Assembly: GCA_003023105.1 (NCBI GenBank)
Contig: PXSZ01000073.1
Coordinates: forward strand, 1-43,378
Direction: 5' to 3'
Length of the DNA: 43,378 bases
Source: Bacteroidetes bacterium QH_10_64_37
Lineage (GTDB): Bacteria; Bacteroidota; Rhodothermia; Rhodothermales; Salinibacteraceae
Both the position numbers and the translations under genes were made by a program. Within the stretch, counting starts at the first letter, position 1. Every line of letters starts with the position of its first letter. Positions 1 to 8,586 of this stretch are shown here, in pieces. Under the pieces are notes generated by a model that saw only the letters and a list, made by a program, of their open reading frames with translations, did no database searches and had not been told where the DNA came from.

Positions 1-583
1 AATTTTCCAGAATAGGAGCCTCAAGCTACGGACATTAGTGCCGAAACCCCGGCATTCTTCCCTCTTTTCGGGCTAAATTCCGCGTTCTGAGGCCTCAGGA
101 AATAATTTTCAAATGGGCTCTTAGATCGATTCCTCTTAGACCGGAGCGCGGCTCTCTTCGGTTGTAAGCCGAGGTGTCGCCCGGCGGGTAGAGGAGTACC
201 GCGGGAGCGAACCCAATCTTGCACCATGCGTTGCAATGCGCGATGCGTCTCCTAATGTGCATTCCTACTGTGCATCTGCGACGGGAGGTGCGACGAGAGG
301 CTCTCGACCGTGAGGCGTAGGCGAACAGGTTCACTACGCTCGCAGCCTCCAGCCCTTTCGACTTTCGGCGGGGGTGGAGCACCACGCAGACGAGCGTAGC
401 GTAGTCGCTGTGCGTCGGAGGTCTCCGGTTCCGATACGTTGGGAGAAACCGTTGAGGGGAGAACGAAGAATCGCCACGTGCGCGGAAGCACCTATTTTGA
501 AGCACCTATTTTCCTGCGAATCTATGCCCGTAGATCGGGGCGAACGTTCTGAACCAGTCCGACCCTTTCCCCCGTCCCGAGAC
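1..583. other. Gene-poor left edge
   Basis: No convincing gene was found. Open frames on both strands are Arg/Pro-rich and match no family I know. The stretch holds a perfect 12-base palindrome CTGAGGCCTCAG at 87-98. It also holds a perfect tandem duplication of the 14-mer GAAGCACCTATTTT at 485-498 and 499-512, just before the DUF4160 gene. Confidence 0.6.
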
Positions 584-844
584 GTGCCTGAACTCTCGCG
601 CTTCTACGGCATCCGCATTGCGATGTACTGGAACGACCACCAGCCCCCGCACTTTCCCGCAGAGTACAGCGGCGAGGAGGCGCTGGTAGGCATCCAGCCT
701 GTGCGCGTGCTCGAAGGCAGCCTCTCTCGCCGGGCACGCTCGCTCGTCTTCGAGTGGGCCGCCGAGCATCAGGAGGAGCTACTCCGCTGCTGGAAGCTGG
801 CGCAGGAGCCGGCTCCGCTTCCCAAGATTGCCCCCCTTGACTGA
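584..844 (+). CDS. DUF4160 domain protein
   Basis: This 86-residue protein is read from GTG at 584. The frame is open further upstream to 374, but the family begins at the SRFYGIRIAMYWNDH segment, so the longer start is unlikely. Family hallmarks are visible: the MYWNDHQPPHFPAEY block near the N-terminus and the LVFEWAAEHQEELLRCW block near the C-terminus. The biochemical function of DUF4160 is unknown. The gene lies 15 bases before a DUF2442 gene on the same strand. The two families are often neighbours, and small two-gene pairs like this are sometimes suspected of being toxin-antitoxin-like; that reading is inference. Family confidence is high, start confidence moderate. Confidence 0.8.
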   Translation: MPELSRFYGIRIAMYWNDHQPPHFPAEYSGEEALVGIQPVRVLEGSLSRRARSLVFEWAAEHQEELLRCWKLAQEPAPLPKIAPLD

Positions 845-859
845 CGCCCCTTCCCCGCT

Positions 860-1174
860 ATGGCCATCCTTCACGTCACCGATGTAGAGGTCACGGACGC
901 CGATCGCTACGAACTGGTCGTTAGCTTCGACGACGGCACGCGACGACGCGTGGAGCTCGGCTCGCTCCTGGAGGGCTGTTTCGAGCCGTTGCGCGACCCT
1001 GCGCGCTTCGCTGAGGTGTACGTGGCCGACCCTGGCGTCCCGACGTGGCCTCTGACCGTGAGACCGGAAGGCGCGCCTGAGGAGGACGCGATGCAGCTCG
1101 ACCTCGCGCCCGAAGCGCTCAAGGAAGCCCCCGGCGAGGAGCTGCCGCGGGAGTCGACCTGTGCGCGGGCGTAG
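860..1174 (+). CDS. DUF2442 domain protein
   Basis: This 104-residue protein starts at ATG 860. The pattern of hydrophobic residues, then FDDGTRRRVEL, then a FEPLRDPARFAEV segment, is typical of DUF2442, a small family thought to bind nucleic acid or a partner protein but without a proven activity. The usual C-terminal tryptophan-proline step is present as TWPL. The remaining tail of about 35 residues is acidic and then Arg/Ala-rich, and is longer than usual for the family. It follows the DUF4160 gene by 15 bases, so the two are probably co-transcribed. Function is unknown. Confidence 0.75.
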   Translation: MAILHVTDVEVTDADRYELVVSFDDGTRRRVELGSLLEGCFEPLRDPARFAEVYVADPGVPTWPLTVRPEGAPEEDAMQLDLAPEALKEAPGEELPRESTCARA

Positions 1175-1272
1175 CTGCGCGGGCACTTGAGTTCTTATTT
1201 CCCTGCTTTTCGGCGGCCTTGAGGGCCTTCTCCAGGTCTTGCTCCAGTTCCCCCTCGGAGCAGCCGAAGACG

Positions 1273-2574
1273 ATGCCTGCCCGCAAACGAACGGGCCGCC
1301 GAGGAGTATTCCTGAACGGTACGGCGGACGATGCCGAGGCCGCCCTGGCCTCTGGAGATCCGGCACGCATCCGGGCCATTGACGGCCAGTTCGCTCTCGT
1401 GCACAAAGACGACACGACCGTGCGCATGGCCCGCTCAATCGGGCGTCCCATGCGCTACTTTCTCGCCAAGCGGGCAGAAGGGCCGTGCCTCGTCATCGCC
1501 GAGCGCATCGACGAGATTCAGGACTTTCTGGAGAGCGAAGGGCTGGCGGGCCAGTTCCATCCCTCCTACACCCGCATGGTCCCGGCCCATCACGTCACGG
1601 AGCTGGAACTGGTGGGCTGCCCCGACCCGAAGCCGTCGTACACCCGCTACTTCGATCCGGACCAGGGCGAGCTACCCGCCGACTTCGACGCAATCGGGGA
1701 GGCCTACGTCGGCACCCTGGCCGACGAGTGCAACCGGTGGCTCGACTGGATCGACGACGGGGAACCAATCGGGGTGCTCTTCTCCGGTGGCATCGACAGC
1801 GGAGCGATCTTCCTCGTCCTACGCCACCTGCTTCTGGAGCGGGGCGAAGCGCCGACGCGCCTCAAGGCATTCACGCTGTCGGTGGGCGGCGGCTCGGACG
1901 TCGGCCAGGCACACGCCTTCCTCGATGAGCTGGGGCTCTCGATGTTCTTGGAGGTCGTGGAGGCCGAGAAAGAACAGGTCGACTTCCGCGAGGCCATCCG
2001 CGTGACCGAGGACTACAAGCCGCTCGACGTGCAGGCCGCCACGATGACCCTCGCCCTCTGCCGCGGCATCCGTGAGCGCTACCCGGACTGGACGTACCTC
2101 GTCGACGGCGACGGCGGCGACGAGAACTTGAAGGACTACCCGCTCGACGAGAACCCGGAACTCACGATCCGGAGCGTGCTCAGCAACCAGATGCTCTACC
2201 AGGAGGGCTGGGGCGTCGACGCCGTCAAGCACTCCCTCACCTACTCCGGCGGCCAGAGTCGGGGCCACGTCCGAAGCTACGCGCCCGCCCGCCACTTCGG
2301 GTTCGAGGGCTTCAGTCCGTACGCCCTGCCCAACGTGATCGAGGTGGCTGAAAACATCCCGTTCGTGGAGCTGACCGACTGGGAACCGGAGACGCTCTAC
2401 CAGCTGAAGGGGAAGATCGTGCGCCGCGGCGTCGAGGCCGTGACCGGCCAGACGATGCCCACCTTCGAAAAGACGCGCTTCCAGCACGGGGCTGTGGAGG
2501 ACGGCGGATTCGACGATCTCTTCCCGGAGCATGAACAGGCCTACCGCCGCACGTTCGCCGAGATTTACGAGTGA
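1273..2574 (+). CDS. Asparagine-synthase-like ATP-pyrophosphatase lacking the glutaminase cysteine
   Basis: A 433-residue protein from ATG 1273; the frame is open to 1219 but that extension does not look coding. The C-terminal part has the PP-loop SGGIDS at residues 171-176 and a second conserved acidic loop, DGDGGDE, at 278-284, as in asparagine synthetase and beta-lactam synthetase. These enzymes adenylate a carboxylate and couple it to an amine. The N-terminal part is a shortened class II glutaminase-like fold (IRAIDGQFALV survives) with no Met-Cys-Gly start. Glutamine hydrolysis at a terminal cysteine is therefore not expected; ammonia or another amine may be used. It is followed by a radical SAM gene and a flavin-halogenase-like gene on the same strand, which suggests secondary metabolism rather than asparagine supply. 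The substrate is unknown. Confidence 0.8.
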   Translation: MPARKRTGRRGVFLNGTADDAEAALASGDPARIRAIDGQFALVHKDDTTVRMARSIGRPMRYFLAKRAEGPCLVIAERIDEIQDFLESEGLAGQFHPSYTRMVPAHHVTELELVGCPDPKPSYTRYFDPDQGELPADFDAIGEAYVGTLADECNRWLDWIDDGEPIGVLFSGGIDSGAIFLVLRHLLLERGEAPTRLKAFTLSVGGGSDVGQAHAFLDELGLSMFLEVVEAEKEQVDFREAIRVTEDYKPLDVQAATMTLALCRGIRERYPDWTYLVDGDGGDENLKDYPLDENPELTIRSVLSNQMLYQEGWGVDAVKHSLTYSGGQSRGHVRSYAPARHFGFEGFSPYALPNVIEVAENIPFVELTDWEPETLYQLKGKIVRRGVEAVTGQTMPTFEKTRFQHGAVEDGGFDDLFPEHEQAYRRTFAEIYE

Positions 2575-2725
2575 GGCGACGGCGCTGGCGTGCCCCCTTC
2601 TCGTTTGCCTGTTGCTTCGCAACGTTTTGCCTCCCTCCAGCAAGACAAACGTTATACGTCCAACGCGGGAGCTTGGTACCATCGCCCGACCAGGACCCCT
2701 CGTGACCAAGATTGCCCCCACGTCC

Positions 2726-3673
2726 ATGGAACTGCCAGCGTTCACCGACGCAGAGATCGTGGCGGCTCGGCCCGAGAAGGCCAATGTCGACCCCTGGCGC
2801 CCCTATGCCTACCACGTCGAGAAGGAGCGCTCGGCCGCGGGCACGGTCGATCCGGTGACCACGATCTTCGTGACGAACCGGGAGTGCCCGTTCCGGTGCC
2901 TGATGTGCGACCTCTGGACAAACACGACCGATGAGACGGTGCCCGAGGGCGCGGTGCCCGCCCAGATCGACTACGCGCTCGAGCGGCTGCCGGAGGCCCG
3001 GCACGTCAAGCTCTACAACAGCGGCAACTTCTTCGACCAGCAGGCCTTTCCGCCGTCCGACCGCTCCGCGATTGCCGAGCGGATGCAGGGATTCGACACG
3101 GTGATCGTCGAGAACCACCCGAAACTGTGTCGTGACGTGTGCGCCGACTTCCGCGACCGACTAGACGGCCGCCTTGAAATTGCACTCGGTCTGGAAACGG
3201 CACATCCCACGGTGCTCGACCGCCTCAACAAGCGCATGACGCGCGAGGACTTCCGCCGGGCCGTCGGCTTCCTGCGCGAACACGACATCGACGTGCGCAC
3301 CTTCATCCTGCTGCGCCCGCCGTTCCTGAGCGAGGCGGAGGGCGTGGAGTGGGCGCTGCGGTCCATCGAGTTTGCATTCGACGCCGGAGTGCAGTGTGCG
3401 TCGGTCGTGCCCACCCGCAGCGGCAACGGCATCATGCAGTACCTGGAGCGCGACGGTCACTTCGAGCCGCCGTCCATGAATTCGATTGAAACGGTGCTGG
3501 AGGAAGGTCTCCGGATGAATCGGGGCCGTGTGTTTATGGACCTGTGGGACCTCGAGCGGTTCTACGAGTGCGAGACCTGTGGCCCGGAGCGCCGCGAGCG
3601 CCTGCAGCGGATGAATCACACCCAAGAGGTTCAGCCGCCGGTACGATGTACTTGCTCTGACCGGCAAAGGTGA
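2726..3673 (+). CDS. Radical SAM protein, Elp3/RaSEA-like
   Basis: A 315-residue protein read from ATG 2726; GTG 2702 is an alternative. The radical SAM [4Fe-4S] site CPFRCLMC gives C54, C58 and C61. A second group of cysteines sits at the C-terminus (C282, C285, C308, C310) and could bind a further cluster or zinc. The core, including VKLYNSGNFFD and an EIALGLET segment, resembles the Elp3-like group that contains the archaeosine enzyme RaSEA. I cannot tell whether it modifies tRNA or a small molecule. It lies 151 bases after the asparagine-synthase-like gene and 72 bases before the flavoprotein gene, all on one strand. The radical SAM assignment is firm; the subfamily is a guess. Confidence 0.82.
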   Translation: MELPAFTDAEIVAARPEKANVDPWRPYAYHVEKERSAAGTVDPVTTIFVTNRECPFRCLMCDLWTNTTDETVPEGAVPAQIDYALERLPEARHVKLYNSGNFFDQQAFPPSDRSAIAERMQGFDTVIVENHPKLCRDVCADFRDRLDGRLEIALGLETAHPTVLDRLNKRMTREDFRRAVGFLREHDIDVRTFILLRPPFLSEAEGVEWALRSIEFAFDAGVQCASVVPTRSGNGIMQYLERDGHFEPPSMNSIETVLEEGLRMNRGRVFMDLWDLERFYECETCGPERRERLQRMNHTQEVQPPVRCTCSDRQR

Positions 3674-3745
3674 CCACAAACCGCCGTCGGCCGTCCGCGG
3701 TCGTGCAGGTGGGTAGCAGAGCACTTGAACGAGAGCATTCACTTC

Positions 3746-5251
3746 ATGGAAAGGCTCGAAGCGGACATAGCAATTCTCGGCTCCGGCTTCGGGGGCAGTA
3801 TTATGGCGCTGGTGCTGGAGGGCATCGGCCTCGAGAGCGTCGTGTTGGACCGGGCCGAGCACCCGCGCTTTGCGATCGGGGAGTCGTCGACGCCCACGGC
3901 CAACATGATCCTGCGCGCCCTGGCGGCCCGCTACGACCAGCCCCGCCTGCGGCCGCTGGCGGCGTACGGGCCCTGGCGGGACACCTACCCGGCGGTGACC
4001 GGCGGCCGGAAGCGAGGCTTTAGCTACTTCCGGCACCGGCGCGGCGAGCCATTCGTGCCCGACCCCACCCACGCCAACGAGCTGCTTGTGGCCGCGAGCA
4101 GCGACCCGTACCACTCCGACACGCAGTGGCTGCGGGCCGACGTAGATGCGTTCCTGGCCGACGAGGTGCGGGCGGCCGGCATCCCGCTGCTGGAGAAGAC
4201 GGCGGTGACCGATGTCGAGCGCGAGGGCCGGTGGCGCGTGCAGGCCCGACGCGGCGACGAGCCGGTGGAGTGCACAGCAGATTTTGTTATTGACGCGACG
4301 GGTGGGGGCCAGGTGCTTCCGTCCCTCGGCTTTGCAGCGTCGGAATCGTTACTCGATACCCACTCGCGAGCGCTCTACGGCCATTTTCGGAATCTTCCGC
4401 GTTGGAACGAGTGGCTCACCGAGCACGGCGGTCGGACAGAGGACCATCCGTTTCCAGCCGACGAAGCGGCCGTCCACCACGTCCTCCACGACGGGTGGCT
4501 GTGGGAGCTCCGCTTCGACGACGGCCGCGTGAGCGTAGGCCTCGTCCTGGACGCCGAGGCGCATCCCAAGCCGTCTGGTCGGTCCCCCCGTGAGGAATGG
4601 CGGGCGCACCTGCAGCAGTACCCGACGCTCGCCCGGCGGTTTGCGGACGCAGAGATCGTCGACCCGCCCAGCGAGATCGTCCGCACCGACCGGCTGCAGC
4701 GCCTCGTGGACTGCGCTGCCGGACCGGGATGGGCACTTCTCCCGTCCACGGCCGGGTTCGTCGACCCGCTGCACAGCACCGGCGTTGCCCACACCCTGAG
4801 CGGAGTGGAGCGGCTGGGCCGCCTCTTCGAACAACACGGCACGGCGCCACCGGATTCCGCCCTGGAGGCGTACAGCGGCGCGGTGCGCCGCGAGCTCCGG
4901 TTCGTCGATGCTCTCGTGCGCCTCTGCTACGACGCCCTCCCCTCCTTCAGGGCCTGGACTGCCAGCACGATGCTCTACTTCGCCGCCGCCACGACCTACG
5001 AGCGGCGCCGCGCCGCCGCAGACGGCGTCCCCGACACCCCGCTGGCGTTCCTCTGCGCCGACGAGACGCCGTTGCGGAATGCCGTCCGGCGGGCCCGGGC
5101 TCACCTGCCTCGCAGTGCTCCCTCGACAGAAGCGGAGGCCGCCTACGAGTCGTTCGTGGAGGAGGCCATCCGGCCGTACAACGAGGTCGGCCTCTTCGAC
5201 CCGCCGACGCCGAACCTGTACCCCCACACGGCGGCCCCGATCAACGCGTAG
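3746..5251 (+). CDS. FAD-dependent oxidoreductase, tryptophan-halogenase-like
   Basis: A 501-residue flavoprotein from ATG 3746; a TTG at 3725 in frame is less likely. The Rossmann FAD site ILGSGFGGS lies at residues 10-18 and the GESSTP motif at 45-50. The segment GFVDPLHSTG at 337-346 matches the flavin-binding loop of tryptophan halogenases. In the place of the halogenase signature WxWxIP the protein has W251-L-W253-E-L, so both tryptophans remain but the Ile-Pro is changed. It could be a halogenase with an unusual substrate, or a related monooxygenase or dehydrogenase. No flavin reductase is nearby. It closes the run of three co-directional genes. The fold call is firm, the chemistry uncertain. 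Confidence 0.8.
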   Translation: MERLEADIAILGSGFGGSIMALVLEGIGLESVVLDRAEHPRFAIGESSTPTANMILRALAARYDQPRLRPLAAYGPWRDTYPAVTGGRKRGFSYFRHRRGEPFVPDPTHANELLVAASSDPYHSDTQWLRADVDAFLADEVRAAGIPLLEKTAVTDVEREGRWRVQARRGDEPVECTADFVIDATGGGQVLPSLGFAASESLLDTHSRALYGHFRNLPRWNEWLTEHGGRTEDHPFPADEAAVHHVLHDGWLWELRFDDGRVSVGLVLDAEAHPKPSGRSPREEWRAHLQQYPTLARRFADAEIVDPPSEIVRTDRLQRLVDCAAGPGWALLPSTAGFVDPLHSTGVAHTLSGVERLGRLFEQHGTAPPDSALEAYSGAVRRELRFVDALVRLCYDALPSFRAWTASTMLYFAAATTYERRRAAADGVPDTPLAFLCADETPLRNAVRRARAHLPRSAPSTEAEAAYESFVEEAIRPYNEVGLFDPPTPNLYPHTAAPINA

Positions 5252-5857
5252 CGTCGGCCCGCAGTATCGGGGCGGGAGTATCGAGGCGGGACGTACGCCG
5301 CCGCACATGACCATCAGGGAGTTTGCAAAAACAGGAGTTCTCCCCTCTGCACGGTCAAGCCGCCGATAAACGGGCCTTCCGATCACTCCCAATAACAGAA
5401 TCGGGTGTGGGTACGGTTTGACTTTTCCGACGGCGAGCCCTACCGTACGTGCACATTTAACTTCCATCCCGTCCTCTTCGAGGCCGTGCTGTCGTGGCGC
5501 GGCGGCAGTCCTGCTTTTTGTCGGGGCTGCGTCTCGGGGGAAGTCCGGTGGAACTCCGGCGCTGTCGCGCATCGGTGATAGTCCGAGTGCCTGCTCGAGG
5601 AGCGACCCGACGCTGAACGGCCCGCCCGGCGTTTGCGGGCGGACCGTTCGCAATCCGCCCTACGCGTCATAGGGCTGTGGTCCGCGACGTGGAGTGTGCT
5701 GCTGGCTTGGCCGTCCGGCCCGTACCGAAGTGCGGTTCGGCCGCCCTGCGACTGGCCGAGGACGCCGGTCCCCTACACTTCTTTTGCGCTCTGTAGCCTC
5801 CGTGACGCGTACCGGCGTCCGGAGGCATTTTTTGTTTCAACAGAGCGCCCCGATCCC
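5252..5857 (+). promoter_or_regulatory. Hairpin-rich leader region before nrdB
   Basis: No gene is supported in these 606 bases. The right half is rich in inverted repeats on the plus strand. Hairpin 1: GAACGG/CCGTTC (5615-5620, 5644-5649) continuing across one mismatch into CCGCCC/GGGCGG (5622-5627, 5637-5642), with a 9-base loop. Hairpin 2: GCCCTA/TAGGGC (5657-5662, 5670-5675). A terminator-like hairpin follows at 5796-5833, directly before nrdB. Because no gene precedes it for over 500 bases, a transcript running through these structures into nrdB would be a long 5' leader. I could not match it to a known riboswitch, and saw no clear NrdR box. Confidence 0.5.
5796..5833 (+). terminator. 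Terminator-like hairpin 25 bases before nrdB
   Basis: The stem pairs GCCTCCG (5796-5802) with CGGAGGC (5820-5826) and, after a one-base bulge, GACGC (5804-5808) with GCGTC (5815-5819). The loop has six bases. A run of six T follows at 5828-5833. This is a textbook intrinsic terminator, but it sits just upstream of the nrdB start instead of behind a gene, which is the arrangement of an attenuator. Confidence 0.7.
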
Positions 5858-6832
5858 ATGAGTCTGTTCGACAACCGCGTCAACCTGAAGCCCTACGAGT
5901 ACCCGCACCTCCTGGAGTTCAAGACCGCGATCCGGCAGTCCTACTGGGTCCACGAGGAATTCAACTTCGAGGGCGACGTTCAGGACTTCCGCGTCAACTG
6001 TACCGACGCCGAGCGGAGCGTCATCATGAAGACGATGCTCGCAATTGCCCAGATCGAGGTGGCCGTCAAAACCTTCTGGGCCGAAGTCTACAACCGACTC
6101 CCCGTGCCGGAGGTGGGCGCCGTAGGCATGACCTTCGCCGAATCGGAGGTGCGCCACCTGGACGCCTACTCGCACCTTCTGGAACTGCTGGGCCTGAACG
6201 AGGCCTTCGAGCGGGTCGAGGAAATTCCGGCCCTCTCCGACCGCATCGCGTACCTGAACGCCACGCTCGAAGGGACCGAGAGCAGCACGAACCGCGACTT
6301 TACCCGTGCCATCCTGCTCTTCTCGATCTTTATCGAGCACGTGAGCCTGTTCAGCCAGTTTCTCATCATGCTCTCGTTCGACAAGTACGAGAAGCGGTTC
6401 AAGGGGGTGGCCAACGCTGTCGAGGCCACCTCGAAGGAGGAACAGATCCACGGGCTCTTCGGGGTGGAGCTGATCGACATCATCCGTGCGGAGCATCCCG
6501 AGTGGTTCGGTCCCGAGTTCGAGCGCACCGTGCAGGCCGCCTGCCGCCGCGCCTTCGAGGCGGAGCAGAAGGTTCTCGATTGGATCTTTTCCGACGGCGA
6601 GCTCGACTTCCTGCCGCGGCCGGTCGTGGACGCGTTCCTGCGCGACAAGTTCAACGAGTCGCTGAAGAACGTGGGCGTCGACCCGATCTTCGAGGTCGAT
6701 CCGGAGCGGCTCGACGAGACCCGCTGGTTCTACGAGGAGATCCTGCTTACGAAGGGCAACGACTTCTTCTCGAAGCGCTCGACCAGCTACTCGAAGATGA
6801 CACAGAGCGTGAGCGGCGACGACCTTTTCTAG
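5858..6832 (+). CDS. nrdB: Class I ribonucleotide reductase, beta (radical) subunit
   Basis: A 324-residue ferritin-like protein from ATG 5858. It houses the metal centre that generates the radical used by NrdA to make deoxyribonucleotides. The ligand and radical segment E97-x2-H100-x3-Y104 (SEVRHLDAY) matches the Glu, His and radical Tyr of the classical R2 protein. Further ligand glutamates are visible in FIEHVSLFSQF and KEEQIHGLFG. The presence of the tyrosine argues for a tyrosyl-radical enzyme rather than class Ic. No N-terminal ATP-cone is present. The C-terminal tail SVSGDDLF is the kind of acidic tail that docks into the alpha subunit. nrdA follows after 71 bases on the same strand, so the two form an operon. 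Confidence 0.95.
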   Translation: MSLFDNRVNLKPYEYPHLLEFKTAIRQSYWVHEEFNFEGDVQDFRVNCTDAERSVIMKTMLAIAQIEVAVKTFWAEVYNRLPVPEVGAVGMTFAESEVRHLDAYSHLLELLGLNEAFERVEEIPALSDRIAYLNATLEGTESSTNRDFTRAILLFSIFIEHVSLFSQFLIMLSFDKYEKRFKGVANAVEATSKEEQIHGLFGVELIDIIRAEHPEWFGPEFERTVQAACRRAFEAEQKVLDWIFSDGELDFLPRPVVDAFLRDKFNESLKNVGVDPIFEVDPERLDETRWFYEEILLTKGNDFFSKRSTSYSKMTQSVSGDDLF

Positions 6833-6903
6833 CGCCTCTGCCTTCGCTGCCCCGCTCGATCCGGCCGTCCACGGCCTTCCCGTTCCCTTTGATCTCCTCC
6901 CCC

Positions 6904-8586
6904 ATGCCTCCACAGACCCTCCCCCGCTCGTCTACGTCTCCCCCCTTCGACTGGCTCAACGACGAGGCCCGCACCTTCCTCCGCCGCGGGTACTTGCTCG
7001 ACGGCACCGGGCCCGAGGAGCGCGTCCGCCAGATCGCCGACCACGCCGAAGCGATCCTCGAGATTGACGGCTTCGCCGACCGGTTCTACGAGCACATGGC
7101 GCGCGGCTACTACTCGCTGGCCTCGCCGGTCTGGGCCAACTTCGGCCTCGACCGTGGCCTGCCCATTTCGTGCTTCGGCTCCTACATCGGCGACACGATG
7201 GAGTCGATCCTCGACACCCACGCCGAGGTTGGCATGATGACGAAGGTGGGCGGCGGCACGAGCGGCTACTTCGGCAACATCCGGCCGCGCGGCGCCCCCA
7301 TCACCAACAACGGCACGTCGAACGGCACGTACCCGTTTGCGCAGCTCTTCGACAAGATCATCAACGTCGTGAGCCAGGGCGAGACGCGCCGCGGCCACTT
7401 CGCCGGCTACATCGACATCGAGCACCCGGACGTGGAGGAGTGGCTCAACATTCAGACGGAGGGCGACGCCATCCAAACGATGATGTACGGCGTCGTGGTG
7501 GGCGACGACTGGATGGAAGCGATGATCGACGGAGATCCCGACAAGCGCGCCCTCTGGGCGAAGGTGGTCGAGAGCCGGATGAACCTCGGCATCCCCTACC
7601 TCCTCTTCCGTGACAACGTGCAGCGGGGCCGACCACAGGTCTACAAGGAAAAGGGCTACAACATCCACGCCTCCAATCTTTGTAGCGAAATAAGCTTACC
7701 TTCAGGCTCGGACGAGAGCTTCGTGTGCTGCCTCTCGTCAATGAACGCCGCCCGCTACGACGACTGGAAGGACACCGACGCGGTCGAGACGCTCACCTAC
7801 TTCCTCGACGCGGTGATGCAGGAGTTCATCGACGGGGCCGAGGGGATGCCGCACATGGGGCGGGCCGTGCGTTTCGCGAAGCGGCACCGAGCGATCGGGA
7901 TCGGCATCCTGGGCTGGCACTCCTACCTGCAGTCGAACATGATTCCGTTCGAGTCGCCGGAGGCCAGCCTCACGGGCGCCGAGATTGCCAAGACCATCAA
8001 GGAGCGCTCGTACGCCGCCAGCGCCGAGCTGGCCGAACGCTTCGGCGAACCGCCGCTGCTGGAAGGCTACGGCCGCCGCAACGCCACGACGATGGCCGTG
8101 GCCCCCACAAAATCATCCAGCTTCATCCTCGGACAGGTGAGTCCATCGATCGAGCCGCTCAAGAGCAACTACTTCGTACAGGACCGAGCCAAAATGAAGG
8201 TCACCTACAAGAACCCGGACCTGAAGGATCTCCTGCGAGAGAAGGGCAAGGACACCGACGAGACCTGGGAGAAGATTGCGGTGCGCGACGGCTCGGTCCA
8301 GCACCTCGACTTCCTAACCGACCGGGAGAAGGACATCTTCAAGACCTTCAGCGAGATCAGCCAGATGGCGATTGTCGACCAGGCCGCCGGGCGGCAGAAG
8401 CACATCGACCAGTCGCAGTCCCTGAACCTCGCAATCGACCCCGGGTCCACCCCCGTGAAGGACATCAACCGCCTCTACATCGAGGCTTGGCGGAAGGGCA
8501 TCAAGTCGCTCTACTACCAGCACGGCGTCAACGCGGCGCAGAGCTTTTCGCGCGAGCTGCTGGCGTGCCGGAGCTGCGAGGCGTAA
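6904..8586 (+). CDS. nrdA: Class I ribonucleotide reductase, alpha (catalytic) subunit, compact
   Basis: A 560-residue protein from ATG 6904. It reduces ribonucleotides using a thiyl radical. The expected residues are in place: first redox cysteine C90 (PISCF), active-site N258-L-C260-S-E262, partner cysteine C275 (in FVCCLSS), the radical-transfer pair Y537-Y538 (SLYYQHG), and the C-terminal shuttle cysteines C555 and C558 in CRSCEA. It is about 200 residues shorter than E. coli NrdA because the N-terminal ATP-cone and adjacent region are absent. Overall dATP feedback inhibition through that cone is therefore not expected. It lies behind nrdB, the reverse of the common nrdA-nrdB order. Assignment is secure. 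Confidence 0.95.
   Translation: MPPQTLPRSSTSPPFDWLNDEARTFLRRGYLLDGTGPEERVRQIADHAEAILEIDGFADRFYEHMARGYYSLASPVWANFGLDRGLPISCFGSYIGDTMESILDTHAEVGMMTKVGGGTSGYFGNIRPRGAPITNNGTSNGTYPFAQLFDKIINVVSQGETRRGHFAGYIDIEHPDVEEWLNIQTEGDAIQTMMYGVVVGDDWMEAMIDGDPDKRALWAKVVESRMNLGIPYLLFRDNVQRGRPQVYKEKGYNIHASNLCSEISLPSGSDESFVCCLSSMNAARYDDWKDTDAVETLTYFLDAVMQEFIDGAEGMPHMGRAVRFAKRHRAIGIGILGWHSYLQSNMIPFESPEASLTGAEIAKTIKERSYAASAELAERFGEPPLLEGYGRRNATTMAVAPTKSSSFILGQVSPSIEPLKSNYFVQDRAKMKVTYKNPDLKDLLREKGKDTDETWEKIAVRDGSVQHLDFLTDREKDIFKTFSEISQMAIVDQAAGRQKHIDQSQSLNLAIDPGSTPVKDINRLYIEAWRKGIKSLYYQHGVNAAQSFSRELLACRSCEA

Noticed and set aside
95..505. Minus-strand frame of 136 codons near the left edge
   Set aside because: Cys/Arg-rich with no recognisable pattern and no gene context; likely noise.
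5418..5672. Small frame before nrdB
   Set aside because: It overlaps the strong hairpins of the leader and shows no coding pattern.
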